Positions 37,958 to 48,944 of a stretch of 64,000 nucleotides of DNA are shown in pieces. The notes below the pieces were generated by a model. It searched no databases. It saw only the letters and a list, made by a program, of their open reading frames with translations, and had not been told where the DNA came from. Location: the NCBI RefSeq assembly GCF_963422355.1, contig NC_085085.1, positions 14,765,317-14,829,316 of the forward strand, in the 5' to 3' direction. The position numbers and the translations under genes were made by a program. The first letter of the stretch is position 1. The number at the start of each line of letters is the position of its first letter. Source of the stretch: Corticium candelabrum (lineage: Eukaryota; Porifera; Homoscleromorpha; Homosclerophorida; Plakinidae).

Positions 37958-39519
37958 AAAATTATTTGTATGTGTATTGTTTGTTTGTTTGTCTTTTGTT
38001 TTGTGTGCTTGCACAGCTGTTCTCTTGACTAGAGGACATAGATAATACTGGCACATTGGTAGGGGTATTATGCAAGTTTGCACATTACACACCAAATTGT
38101 CCATATGGGGGTTTGTTTCATGTTGGCTGCTTTCATTCTCATTGTAACAAGTTAGCTGCATATTTATCTGTCAGTGAGGTTGGTTTTTGTTCTTTAGACG
38201 TTCTTGTAAGGCTAGTTGTACCTTCTCACGACTACGCTCCTTTCATGGATCACTTCTGGGACTTAATGAAAGCAAATGTGAGTACTGTACTGTACTAGCA
38301 CTTTGAAACAAGCATATGGGGATTAAATTGACATGTGTCATAGAATGACTGTGTGGCTTCTGTTAAACTTCTTTTGTCAACTCGACATTCACCCTCTGTT
38401 ATTTCTAATGCATTGTCACTTCTGTGTTACACTGTTGGAGAGGTTCCAGTTGCTCCTCACACTTGTCGGGGTCTCCTGACTGATGGTATGGGTGGTGTAA
38501 CAAGTTTTCTATGTATTAAAGAAGTAAATTGTTCTAGGAGAGGCAATAGACATGTGTAGTCTTCTCTCTCATCAAGACTGTGTTGTGCGTGCTCGAAGTT
38601 GTAGCTTGCTTGGTAATCTACTGGCACCATCGGATGTGTTCTATGCCAATTTAAAGAGGTTAGAAGTGCAAATAAGTAATTACTTATTACATAATTGTTT
38701 GGTTGTTGTCAGGTTGAAGCTCATTCCAGCTCTAATTCATTGCCTAGGAGATTCAGAACAATCAGTTAGAGCAGTTAGTAGCTCCCACTGGTGGCTTCAT
38801 TTGTTACTGACATGTTGATGTAACATATTTTTGCAACAGGCTGCTAGTTTTGCCTTGGGCAATGCAGCATTTCACAGTGATATGCTGTATGACAGATTGA
38901 CAGGTTCTGTGGCTGCACTTACTGGTATTTTGGTAGACAAAGTGCCAAGAACTCGTTCCAATGCTGCTAGTAGACAATGCTTAATAATTGAAGTAATATG
39001 TTTGATTCTAATGCTTTTGTACTTTTAGGTGCATTAGGAAACATGTTACTACACTCTGACAGTTTGTGGTCACAATTGAAGAAATTCAAATCTTTGGAGA
39101 AGTAAGTACCTCGAGTGTATCTACATATTGTGCAGTTACTTTTAAGACATAACAAGGAATATGGAATTAATGTTAGGTTGCTTGAAATGGCTACGAATGA
39201 CCGACAAGTGTCATGCCAACTGTCAGCTCTTCAATCGTTAAGAATTGCGTGCAAGCACTCTGTTTGTGTGCAGGTATTGTCCAGTTTGTGTGCATTAACT
39301 ATTTGTATGTCGCCTCATTGTTATTCTCAGATGTTGGCTGATGTACGTGCTTGGCAAAGAGTGAATGAACATCTGACCAATCTGAGACGAAAAGCAAGTT
39401 CTAAGCAAAGGGGACAATTGAGACCTCACACCGTTGGCGGTAAGCTATCGGATATCCAGTCTGCCATCGGCCACTGTGCTCATCTGATACATCACCTGTC
39501 CATGCCATTGACACATTAG
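22024..39519 (+). CDS. STK36: Serine/threonine kinase 36 (Fused)
   Basis: Fused kinase acts in Hedgehog signalling in flies and in construction of the motile-cilium central pair in vertebrates. It has an N-terminal kinase domain and a long helical-repeat tail. Exon 22024-22107 gives [20 protein letters not shown] (Gly-loop); 22168-22308 has VALKFISK with Lys33; 25735-25813, about 25979-26110 (HRDMKPQN catalytic loop, DFG) and about 26170-26215 ([16 protein letters not shown]) follow; then about 28732-28799 ([11 protein letters not shown]), 28874-28961, about 29000-29060 and 29111 on ([17 protein letters not shown]). The exon at about 30190-30735 contains [11 protein letters not shown], the conserved acidic site. 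About 24 further exons encode the ARM/HEAT-like tail; the last, about 39331-39519, ends [15 protein letters not shown], like human KLIHLLRPAHSM. The donor near 29212 is unclear and may be GC. Intron 2 (22309-25734) is packed with mobile DNA. Confidence 0.9.
22860..23418 (+). pseudogene. Retroelement C-terminal endonuclease-like fragment
   Basis: The open frame carries [15 protein letters not shown], then [30 protein letters not shown] and PLAVETLG. This order (Cys/His cluster with GDH, RHN, Arg-Pro-x-Asp, Asp-Val-x-Val, Val-Glu-Thr-x-Gly) recurs in the C-terminal part of eukaryotic proteins annotated as reverse transcriptases and resembles a PD-(D/E)XK-type nuclease; that nuclease reading is an inference. 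No reverse transcriptase core (no YxDD) lies upstream, so this is a truncated piece. It is in the same orientation as STK36 but lies in its intron. Confidence 0.55.
23533..23595. repeat. (TA)n microsatellite
   Basis: About 60 bp of pure TA repeat directly after the endonuclease-like frame, inside STK36 intron 2. A short TA run (22878-22891) also follows the related sequence at 22797-22877. Confidence 0.95.
23600..24385. repeat. Second inverted-repeat pair nested in STK36 intron 2
   Basis: About 23600-23745 and about 24240-24385 are inverted copies (shared TTCAAATTTCTCCTC and GACTACAGATCAGTATAGGA on the left, their complements on the right). They flank the right arm of the larger inverted structure, so the right side is a foldback in its own right. 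A third inverted match joins 22797-22877 to about 24450-24530. Confidence 0.65.
24370..24445. repeat. (CA)n microsatellite
   Basis: About 70 bp of CA repeat in STK36 intron 2, at the position corresponding to the TA run after the inverted partner sequence at 22797-22877. The same element copy thus carries different dinucleotides at the same site. Confidence 0.93.
24938..25433. mobile_element. PIF/Harbinger-type MITE (496 bp) with TCA target duplication
   Basis: The ends are perfect 15-bp inverted repeats, GAGCGTGTTCACACC at the left and GGTGTGAACACGCTC at the right, each directly bordered by TCA (24935-24937 and 25434-25436). Subterminal sequence contains AACTATGATTA and its relatives in both orientations. 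No transposase is encoded. It lies in STK36 intron 2. Its ends resemble, but are not the same as, the MITE at 9935-10401. Confidence 0.85.
26216..28730. other. Long STK36 intron with a (TG)n tract
   Basis: About 2.5 kb between the exon encoding the kinase activation segment start and the [10 protein letters not shown] exon. It contains a TG microsatellite at about 26248-26302. The rest is AT-rich with no recognised exon or repeat family. Confidence 0.7.
29760..30110 (+). other. Cys-rich, GC-richer open frame inside an STK36 intron
   Basis: The interval between the STK36 exons ending at about 29409 and starting at about 30190 includes an island of higher GC with an open frame of 115 codons rich in Cys (for example [19 protein letters not shown] and CGCDLC). 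No family is recognised, and CxxC spacing is not a clear zinc-finger type. It may be an inserted repeat, a missed alternative exon or chance. Confidence 0.3.
30750..30862. repeat. (CA)n microsatellite, left of SINE copy 2
   Basis: CA repeat with a short interruption (CATCAATAACAC near 30826-30837) in an STK36 intron, immediately left of the inverted SINE. Confidence 0.93.
30883..31271 (-). mobile_element. tRNA-derived SINE, copy 2
   Basis: On the minus strand the head begins GCGATAGCTCAGTAGG (A box) and continues to a B box GTTCAAGTC, closely matching copy 1 for about 170 bases up to GAGTACC. After that point the bodies differ: this copy continues with a GC-rich segment (GACTGGGGTCCTAAGCGGCC). 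CA microsatellites border it on both sides (30750-30862 and about 31270-31336), as if it landed in a CA repeat. It lies in an STK36 intron, antisense to the gene. Confidence 0.78.
31270..31336. repeat. (CA)n microsatellite, right of SINE copy 2
   Basis: CA dinucleotide run directly abutting the SINE head in an STK36 intron. Confidence 0.93.
32944..32998. repeat. Short near-perfect hairpin in STK36 intron
   Basis: AATCATATCAGCAGGGAGG and its near-exact complement (arms about 23 bp, two mismatches) face each other across a 7-9 nt loop containing AAAATT. Such a compact palindrome is either a foldback remnant or could form a strong RNA hairpin in the intron. Confidence 0.75.
33511..33586. repeat. 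(CA)n microsatellite beside an STK36 splice donor
   Basis: The CA tract begins at the splice donor (gtacacacac) of the STK36 exon that ends ...NDPTTHHQ near 33509, so the donor's intronic bases are themselves part of the repeat. Confidence 0.93.
36926..37452. mobile_element. Tc1/mariner-like MITE (about 527 bp)
   Basis: Left CAGTAGTGGACAAAAGTAT and right ATACTTTTGTCCACTATTG are inverted copies of a typical Tc1/mariner terminal repeat. TA follows the right end; the left flank is TATG, so the left duplication is degraded. A run of about 14 C sits just inside the left end (36947-36961). No transposase frame remains. It lies in the STK36 intron after the exon ending near 36831. Confidence 0.75.
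37915..37951. repeat. (CTGT)n microsatellite
   Basis: About nine tandem CTGT units, followed by TTTG/TTTGT repeats to about 38000, in an STK36 intron. Confidence 0.93.
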
Positions 39520-39763
39520 CTGGCTATGTCTTAGGTGAAGGACTTGTGTATTGATCTATTGTACATCACTTACATAGTACCAACCAACTGTAACTCAGTT
39601 AGTTTTCTCTTCAAAATCAATCTGTGTTGTTTCTATAAGTAGCAGTCCTATGAGGATGCTGTCTTGACTAGATGATTGGTGAGTGATTGTCTCTATAGTT
39701 CTTTATCAATTTAATAGCATAGTTTGTGATATCTTGTCCTGTATGGCTGCTCTGAAGCTCTGT

Positions 39764-41066
39764 CTATATGGCTCCCCATAGGCCGAGTTGACGTTTGTGT
39801 TGTTCTGCCTTCAAACGCAGGTTTGCAAGACTCAGTATCTTCCTCTCTTCATCAGATTTGTTGGGTTGAGGAAATATACTGTGTCTATTGGTTGTAAATT
39901 GTTGATAAATGAGTTGAGGAGAAGGGTGGAATCTCTTTGGTTTGTCTTTAATTGCGTTGTTAACAATGCAGAGATCAGATGCAGACAGAGCAGGGTTCTT
40001 TAGTGCCAAATGTAGTTGCAATGACTGATCATTCTGGTGAGGATTAACTGCTTTTCTGTAGAGAGTAGGAACTTGCAGAGATGTGACAATGTTGGGTGTG
40101 CTGCGATGAAACAATAATGTAGAATGAGATGTAGAAGGTGGTGAAGGACTGGTAGGAGTTAGAGGGAGAAGAGAAGAATTTGACAATGAGAAGTTTGTCG
40201 TCTTGTTTTGGTTCTGGGTGACAAGTCTCTTTCCAGTCTGTGCTTCCCTCATCCATCTCAGCTTTGCTCGACGATTCTGAAACCAAACCTAGAAAGACAA
40301 CCAGGTTAGGATGTTGTCTGTCACCAGATTGTACAGAAACTGATTTGTTAGGATTCGTTGGTCGCCACTTTAATTACTGACTGTAAGCTGTTGTTCTATA
40401 CTGCTCACAAGAAGTGAATTAGGTAACTGTGGTCAGTCAACTGCTGCCACTTCATGATTTATTGTTTATACAAGGAACAGCTATGCAGGTGTTGTGGTTC
40501 TCCTGACCAATGTAGAGACATTGTACTGTCAACAAGATAATTGTTCACAAGGCTTAATGTGAGGCATATCTATTATTGTGTGTAAAGAATGTGCAGCTAG
40601 CTAGACACATTGACTAGATCAAGAAACTGATTTGAACCACCTACATTTACAAGCAGTTGAATGACTGTGACAAGACAGAAGATGCTTGTGTCTATGCACC
40701 CACTTAAATTTGTTGGATGAAGAGTAAATGAAGCAAATGTTTGTGTATAGTCTACCTGTATAGTTGTTTCTGGGGTGTTGATGGTTTCTGCTAAAAGTTT
40801 TCGTATTGCAGTGTTGGGATGATGGGTCATTTCGAATACTCTTTCTAGTTCGACTAATTGATTGGCTGTGAATACAGTTCTCGATCGACGACGCCTTAGT
40901 TCTTTCTGTTTAACAGATCGTGATGAGTGGTGCTTGTGTGTACTCTGTCGCTGATCTGCACACCCAAGTCTTTGCTCGATGCTTCCTGTAAACAAGAAAC
41001 GCCATCTTTACTCTGAAGTCTCACTGTACTTTCTTAGAGTTGAACAAGTACAGTCTTACCATTCAT
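39764..41066 (-). CDS. Paired (PRD)-class homeobox protein with OAR-like motif
   Basis: Likely a nuclear DNA-binding transcription factor. Coding starts at the ATG at 41066-41064; exon 1 gives only Met-Asn plus one base (to 41060), then 40985-40756 and 40288-39764. The homeodomain begins RRRSRTVFTANQLVELERVF, continues FEMTHHPNTAIRKLL and, across the intron between Gln46 and Val47, VWFQNRRAKLRW. THHP and RTVFT are PRD-class features, and Gln50 is the K50/S50-alternative state. Unusual residues are Thr40 (usually Leu) and Leu56 (usually Trp). No paired box precedes it. After a Ser/Thr/Pro-rich segment the C-terminus has ILSLANLRLKAEQHKRQLG, very like the OAR (aristaless) motif. It converges with STK36, 3' ends about 245 bp apart. 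The specific ortholog (Otp, Arx, Alx type) cannot be assigned by eye. Confidence 0.85.
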
Positions 41067-44000
41067 TGTAAACAAGGTGCTTGAATACTTTAGACAACAG
41101 CTCTTGCCTCTCCCTGTTTGTTGTAAGGACTGATGAATGATGAGGTGTGCTCACATTCTAGACCACCGCCAACCTTATCTATTATTGATTAGAATGGAGA
41201 AGGCGTTTGTGTTGAGCCATATTTAAACGTCCGTTATGCAATTATTTTTGGTGATGTGATTTTATGTTGTTAGTAACAATCATTTCAGTCTTTTGCAATC
41301 ACTTATAAAGGAGGAGTTTATAATTTGCACAAACTGGTCAGCAGATGTAAACTGCCAATCGAACATGGATTTACGTGCAATGCACTGAGGCTACATTTTA
41401 GTGTAAGTGTAGATGGTCAGTTGCTTTCAGAGTTGACATCATATGCAAATTTTGAAGTGCCCGAGTCATGTGTTGCATATCTAATGTCACCAATTGCATT
41501 TAGGAAGTCTATATAAACAGCCTGCTGCTGCTATGTAATTGCTTCATTAATAGACTACAACATCCGTTGTATTGTTATGGTTTCAAAGCCGGTGGTTGCA
41601 ATTCTGTTAGAGTGATTTACTATTGGAACTTTGTACTTGTGGCGCTTCTGACTGAACAAGACCAATGTACCTGCAAATTGCAGTCACGTTTACGTAGTTT
41701 AATGAAATATGTCCCTCAGGGCTTTTATCTTTTGATGATGTTATCTGTGTACATACTGCCATTGATCCAGTTTGTTTTCATTGCTGTTTTCTTGTTAGCA
41801 GTCCTTCTTGTAAGGGTTGTTTTGTGTGATATCAATACAGGGTTTTCTAATAATAGAACAAGCTATAGTTCAAAACAGATCTTTCCAATCAACACTGCAT
41901 GTGTGAACACCAAGAGAGAGAAAGCGAGGAACACTTTACTACATGAGACTTTAACAAATGTAAGGAGAGCTGAGTCCATTGTCTTGTGCTTCTGTTATTC
42001 ATTAACCTGAACTGCATGAGCACCACCTGAGTTGACAAACTGTTTAAGTCTGTTGTATTGACTTAGAATAACCTGTAGCTGATATGTATAGTAATCAGAC
42101 ATGAACTGTCTATAAACAACACTGTCAAGTTAATGATAATGGGACAGTGACCTCGAGTTAATAATACATGTAGTTATAATGGGACAACTACTAAAGACTG
42201 GCTTACAATACTAGATGGGTGTTGCTCAGCTTTGTACATATACCATGCATCTTTCAATTAGCCAAGTGATTTCGATAACAGTTCTAAGAGTGTATGAGTA
42301 ACTAAACCTATTCTTTTTTGTTAGTTTTCTTCATTTTTTAATAATCTGACTTGTTTTGATGTAACAGTTATTTGATATTATTATGGTCCAGCTTTCATGA
42401 TTTTAGGGGCTGTAAGTGCATGAAGTATAGGTGCATGCTATACTATAAGACAGTAAAATCAAATTATGTATTTAATAGGGTGAAAATATTTACATCCTTG
42501 TTTATTGCTGCTACGATAAAGTTTAAATAATTTATCACATACCACTATGATAAACACAACACCGTTTCTGTAGTATATGAGGTTACGATGTAATCTCATT
42601 TATTACTTAGTTATAGTGAAACACAACAGAACCATGAAGCAACACTATATAGTCTGAATTAAACCACGCATGCGCATTGGAACACTAGCGCTACTGTATT
42701 TACCACATCTACAACCACAGTTTCCTTGCAGGCTGTATGTTGGATATCAATGGGTAATTTCTAGTTATCTTTTCAGTAGACTCCACGTTTACTCATTTGA
42801 GGTGTTAGAGTTTCTAGGTCAAATATAATTAATTATAAGTATTTAATATTTATCTATTGCATCAATTAGTAAATTATTCATGCAATTACTCTTGATTTAC
42901 CATATTGATCTGATATGATAGGCTAATAATTGACTTAAGAGAAATTCAGCATGTATATGCCATGCAATCTCTTTACGGCGAATGCTTCATTACAATGAAA
43001 ATACAAAGTACTTACAGGGACACTAGCATTCTGTTGAATGTTCTACGTTTAGTGATGGTTACTTATTGAACAGTATTAGCAAGGTGATCATGACATAAGT
43101 TAAATGTTTGGGAATCATGCTTTGAAATGAAGAAAACATTGCTTATTTACATTACATTACTGGTGTAGACCTCCACTTGATAGAGATGCTGTTCGAAGCT
43201 TTAAAATCTTCTGTTAACACTCTTTTCTCTTAGTTAAAGTAACTAGTGTGTGGTCAAAGTAGAATGAGTCAGTTTGTCCAAATTCACCTAATATATGTAG
43301 TCTATATCTATAATAAACAAGGGTGTGCAGTGTGCTTTGTTGAGTTGTTCATTATCTGTGTTGCAGCTACACTCATAAGCATTGTCAATCAAAGCAAACA
43401 AGTTATTTGTCTTTGCGTTTGTGCTTTCTTCAAGCTCGCCTTTCCAGCTGCAGCAGCACTGTATGAGCTTCTGCTGTAGAGGCTGTCTAAATAGTTTGGC
43501 CAGTGATCGAGTTTCTATCACAACATGAACAGAGCTTTACTTGGCATAAATAATTGTTTCATTTATTGAGGTGTTTCTTTCTGAAGAGGTGGTCACGAGA
43601 CCTTGTTTGCTCTTCTGACTGAACACGGTGAGAGGCAGTACGTAGACAAGAGCTCCCTAATGCGCAGTTTGTACGCTTTGCACGCTAATGGCCGACATCG
43701 ACGCTGTTGTGGAGACACTCGCCGGTGTCTCAGTAGGGTGGAAAAGCAGCACCAGCTGCAAAGAAGGGAATGGATGTCTTTCGTGGAGTAGCAGCCCGTG
43801 CACCCCCATATCTGGAGAGACAAGGGCAAGGGATGATTACGATTGAGAGTCTGCCTGTAGTGCACAGTCAAGTAGGAAGCATTTGGCTCGCATACAACAA
43901 CTTTCATCATATTCTGTTTGCATACATCCGGTCTAGCAACTTTACTGCGCAAGCGCGATCTCTTCCGACCTATCGAGTGTTTCAGTGAAAATACCTTTTC

Positions 44001-44677
44001 TGACATCTTTGGCTCTGCCGTTAACTTTCTTCTTAGAAGACTCTTCCAGAAGAGGTAAAGAAATGCGCCCACGGACAGCTCATCTTCAGACTTCTAGCCA
44101 ATCTAATACTTGTCCCCATTCTTGATAGCTTCCCTTTCGCGACGAATTTAGAGAGAACCTTCCGCACAGCCAAGTATACGCATGAGAGTCGTATTTCTAA
44201 CTGCAGTTAGACTAGGTATTTATAACACTGTTACAGTCAAGTATTCTATTTATATCTGCAATTAATTAATTAAATATGACTCTCCTAAACGCCGTTTTGA
44301 CACGATTCAGATCATTCAGCTTCAGTTCATTCGAAAGCTTTAAATATCACTAATCATGCACTTTTTCTTCGAAAAAAGGCACGTACGTGTGCTAGTAGTT
44401 CATCTATGCGACTGCCTCGCGATCGTTTCTAGTGATTCCTCGCTAACATTCGGCCAACAAGAATCAACATTTTTCCTCAAAGGCCATGAAATTTGATCAC
44501 ATGTTTGAAATACGCCTTCTACCACTGCTTCGTCTTTTCATCTATCTTGCAGTCTCGAAGTTCCAGACCAATTGTTGCTACGTACGTACGCGCAAAGTCT
44601 GGAATTTTGAAGGCGGGTTAATTAATTAAGGTCTGGCTACGCGAGACTACGCGCGAAGGTCGATCGTCACTTTCAGA
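41067..44677. other. Intergenic region between homeobox gene and BPI-like gene
   Basis: About 3.6 kb holding the upstream regions of two divergent genes. The longest frame (41567-42010) shows a hydrophobic stretch but no family and no splice support. Around 43400-44080 on the minus strand, splice-like signals and frames (ending SYSAAAAGKASLKKAQTQR near 43400) could belong to a small unrecognised gene, but frames do not join convincingly. At 44611-44645 a sequence AGGCGGG..GGTCTGGCTACGCGA resembles the hairpin arm at 56369-56393. Confidence 0.4.
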
Positions 44678-47600
44678 ATGAACTCCCATTACGAAATGGT
44701 GCTGTTCCTACTTTTTGTTGTGTCGCCGCCTTTATATGTGTTTGCAATGAACCCGGGTTTCAGAACCGAGATCACTCAGAAGGGATTTGACTATGGTAGA
44801 CTATAAACCGTTTAATTAATTAATTTGCTAATTTCTTCATATTTGTAGCAAGCATGTTCATATCAGCATGCAGCTTGCATTTGTTCGTTGAAGTTTGTTT
44901 GTTTCGCGTGGTTCTCTTTTACTGCCTCTGATCCCGACGGCGACGTTTAACTAGAGAGGTGTCTAGTCGTTCATGCATATTGAAGCTGAATCTAGCTGAA
45001 ACTGCAATTGAAACCAGTAACGAGTTTCACTTGCGATTTCGGATTTCACGTTTTTACTGCGTCGAAGATATAGACAATACATTATATTTACTTCAGCATA
45101 TTTTTGTCACATTACTGGCATATAAGCTCGTAAGTTTATGATTATTTGCAGTCAGGCAAGTTGGTCTTCCCATTCTTATTAAGGAGTTGCAAAGTATAGA
45201 CATACCAGATCAACATGGCTCTGGAAGTGGCGTCAGTTATGATTTGACCAAGTGAGTTTGATACATTAATTGTACCAAACGGTGAGACTTGGAGCAGGCA
45301 AATCAGCCACGTAATCTTGTTTGTAACACAATTTTGCAGCATCAAGGGTTCTGGTTTAGAGATTCCTACATCATCTCTTACGACTAGTGCAAGTGGTCTA
45401 ACAGTTACTGGATCTGGAGCATCAATGCAAATCAATGCAGACTGGCATTACAGAATGAATGCATGGTAAAATCCTATTTTCTGTTTTATAAGTGTAATTT
45501 TAATAAACTGTTTTGTATATAGGCCTCATATCTCAGACAGTGGTTCTTGTGATATCTCTGTTAGCAGTGTGAGCCTTCAGCTTGTAGTTTTAGTTGGTTA
45601 GTTGAATTCTCGAGATGTATGCTCTACATGCAATACAATGCTCTTCAATGCAAATCAGATGTTGCTAAATGTTCATGCATGCAGGTGCAACGGCTGGTCA
45701 TCCTACTGTCTCAGCCAGCAGCTGCTCATTTAATATTGGCCACATGGAAATTCACTTTCATGGTGGTGCTAGGTTAGGAAGATTTTAATTATGTGTACTG
45801 CACTGCTTGTTCTTTGTTAATTGATTTATGTAATGTACTAGTTGGTTGTACAATCTGTTTTCTGACTCGATAGCAAACTCTTTGAGGGGAAGCATTTCTG
45901 GCCAAGTATGCTAAAAATTAATTTTTAATGCAGGATGTTGTTCAAGTAACTGAGTGACTGTTAAGTTTTAATTAATGTTGTCTACTGTATTCATAGGTGT
46001 GCCCTCAAGCTATCAAGGCAATTGAGACAAATGGGAACAATGCACTGGCAACTCTAAAACGTTTGTGTAACAATTAACGTGGAATCTCAGTTAATGAGCT
46101 CATTACTGAATGTTCAGTTATTACTAAACTTGGGAAAGATGCAGAGATTGACTTTCAACTGACGCAAGCTCCAGTATTTAGTACGACATCTCTACAGACG
46201 TTTCACAAGGTTGGTCAACTGAATGTCACAGCTGATTAAAAATCTTTAAATAATTAAGGTTGTTTGGGATTGTTTTGATATACGTGTTTGTAGAAATTGT
46301 ACTCCTTTTGTATTTGTATATATTTTAAGGCACAGAAAGTAGAGTTTGGATGTAATCATTGGTTTATGTATCTCACGATCCGATGCTTTCTGTTTACTGG
46401 GGTGCTCAAATTAGATGGACAGTGACATAATCAAAAACATGTTTTAGCCCGAGTACAGTACCCACATGTTTGAACTCTTATTTAAACAGGCTATTTTAAT
46501 TTTATTTTATTTTATAGTGTATTATACAATTAACTGATGAAAATTTATCACATAATTGTTCACTATTCCTATTACTGTTTCCACGATCACTTCATTTAGG
46601 GAGAGTTTCTTACTTTTCCAAATACAACAAACCTGCCTCCCTTTCAACCTTCTCCATTTCCACCTGCCACTGAGTCTTCTCACATGATGTACATTTGGCT
46701 TAGTGATTACATCGCCAACACTGCTGGTTATGTGTACATGGCATCAGGTGCTCTTGTGTACAATGTTACAGAGGTTTGCTATAGTCAAGGAGAGTGAAAT
46801 TTATGTTTACTGTTTGATTGTTCTTTGTGTTGATCAGGCTCCAGCATCATCACCAATTCATCTAAATACTGATAATTTCATTGGATTGATTCCACCAGTA
46901 ATGATTGTGCACAGACATATGGAAATAACTAATGACATCATGTACATGATTGCAGCTTTTCAAGAAATACCCTGACATGAAAATGCAGCTGCTTGTGAAA
47001 GCTAACAAACCTCCATCTTTAACACTAACCTCTCAAGCTGCAACATTTGCAGCACCTGCCAATGTGACAGCGTTTGTTGTGACAAAGAACATGACACTCA
47101 TAAATGTTTTTACCCTCAATGTGGTATGCATGATGCGTATGTGTAGTAACTTTTGTTTAGGATTCTTGTTTATACTTGTAATGTGCACTTTGACTTTTGT
47201 GATTTGTTCAGACTTTGTATGCAGCTGTAAATATCTCTGTTTACAACAATGGAAGTGATGAAATTATAAATGGAACTGTTAAATATTTGAAGTTAGTATC
47301 AGCCATGTGGTATTGTATTGTCTGTGACTCATGTCACTGTGTATAGATCTGATGCAGAATTACTGGAGACCAATATTGGCGATTTTGAGGTTATACAGTT
47401 TGTTGTCAGACCTGAATGAAGTTTTTATACATATATAAAGATTTTAATTAAATGTGTGTACAAATTAATTAAAAGTTTAACAGAAACATAATTGAAACAT
47501 AAATTATTTACTTAATAATTAACTGGTGAACATCTGTTGTTGAGATGATGCACTGCATTATTGCAAAGATGTTGGCAGCAATATATGCAGTTGGCAATGA

Positions 47601-48272
47601 TGTTACATGGTTTCATTGCCATGTTGATCGGCAAACTAAATTTACTTGTAGTAGGGCTTATGTGAAACAGATGAACAAGCCAGTGAGCATTGCAAGAAGA
47701 GCTAGATGGGTATGCAGATATGCAGACAGTAGTTGGACATGAGCGTTTGCAAAATTGTGATACAACTAAGATAATTGATTAAAATATATATACAATGTTG
47801 TGTAATACATATAGCCACACAAAATATTTAATAGCAATTGTTGTTAGTGTGCCGAACTAGTTGACGGTGTCCTTATGTGAGTAGATGTCTTCACTCAATG
47901 GCACGTTAAACTTTGCTTGTACGTTGGTCACTTCACAGTTAAACAAAAGTAAGTATAAGAAATTACGTGCAGGTAAACTGTTATATTGTCATGTAACAAA
48001 CAATGCAGAGTATGCACAACCTGGTTTTCCAATTCCTGTTGTTGATGGTGTCTCATTTGTGAATCCAGAGGTGGTTCTTGGGCAGGTTGAATTACATATA
48101 TACCACAGTGTGTTAATTTGTATATGCATGTAGATTAATGAAGTTGTTCTTTGTATTATAGGATAACGTTCTTATAGCTACTGACGTTCATTACAATGCA
48201 GCTTTGCTTCTTGCAGTTGAACCATGGAGGTCAACAACAGATGCAGATCGATTTGAGTTTGATCTTCGTTAA
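44678..48272 (+). CDS. BPI: BPI/LBP-family lipid-binding protein, copy A
   Basis: Bactericidal/permeability-increasing and LPS-binding proteins are secreted boomerang-shaped lipid binders that recognise bacterial lipopolysaccharide. Exon 44678-44795 encodes a signal peptide (MVLFLLFVVSPPLYVFA) followed by NPGFRTEITQKGFDY, the family's mature N-terminus. About 15 more exons follow: 45152-45251 (VGLPILIKELQSIDIPD), 45340-45468, 45523-45595, 45685-45772 (with Cys in SSCSF), 45842-45907 (WLYNLFSDSI), about 45998-46061 (VCPQAIKAIE), 46130-46210, 46600-46773 (WLSDYIANTAGYVY), 46837-46903, 46959-47123 (LFKKYPDMKMQLLVKANKPP), 47212-47292, 47346-47389, about 47885-47950, 48008-48085 (PGFPIPVVDGVSFVNPEVVL) and 48162-48272. 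The two Cys correspond to the conserved N-domain disulfide of BPI. Paralogue B follows 336 bp downstream. Confidence 0.88.
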
Positions 48273-48607
48273 TTGATGAATGTGCAGGGTTTTGCTTTAG
48301 AGCTTTTTGTGCATGAATTTGGCATTTCATTTATTAAGCAAGCCTGCGTACTTGATAGTAAGAGCATCTAGACTCTCTGTCAATATTTTGTAGTTTAATT
48401 GCTGTGGGAGCTATCTAGCTAGTGTAATGGCTGGTGCCAGGTTTTTGGATGCTGTAGATTTATAATTACTGAAATATCGTGATGGTTGCAACATTGCGTT
48501 TATGCTAGACATTACTTTGTATTATACACGGAAGTATGACGTCGGGGGGGAAGGCAATTGTATATATTGGTTTCGCGCGCAGCAATCTGGACACGCGAGG
48601 TCTTGTC

Positions 48608-48850
48608 ATGAAGTCACGAGCTATTGTATTTTTCTTTGTCGGAATCTCATGCGCTGTGAATCCTGGTTTCAGAACTGAGTTGACAGAAGCAGGGCTTGAT
48701 TATGGTAAATGGAGATGTTACGTGTTATCTGTAGACTACAGTACGTGGCTATGCGCGCTTTATCTACAATTAGTTATCAATATTAATCGGCTCTGGGTGT
48801 GCGTGCGTGCGTGCGTGTGTTGTGTGTATGCGTGTGCGTGCGTGCGTGTG

Positions 48851-48944
<94 letters not shown>

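Noticed and set aside
41567-42010. 147-codon frame with hydrophobic segment
   Set aside because: No recognisable family, no supporting splice structure, and composition typical of AT-rich spacer.
43392-44072. Possible small multi-exon gene on the minus strand
   Set aside because: Some splice-like sites and a plausible C-terminus exist, but frames cannot be joined without stops and no homology is recognised.
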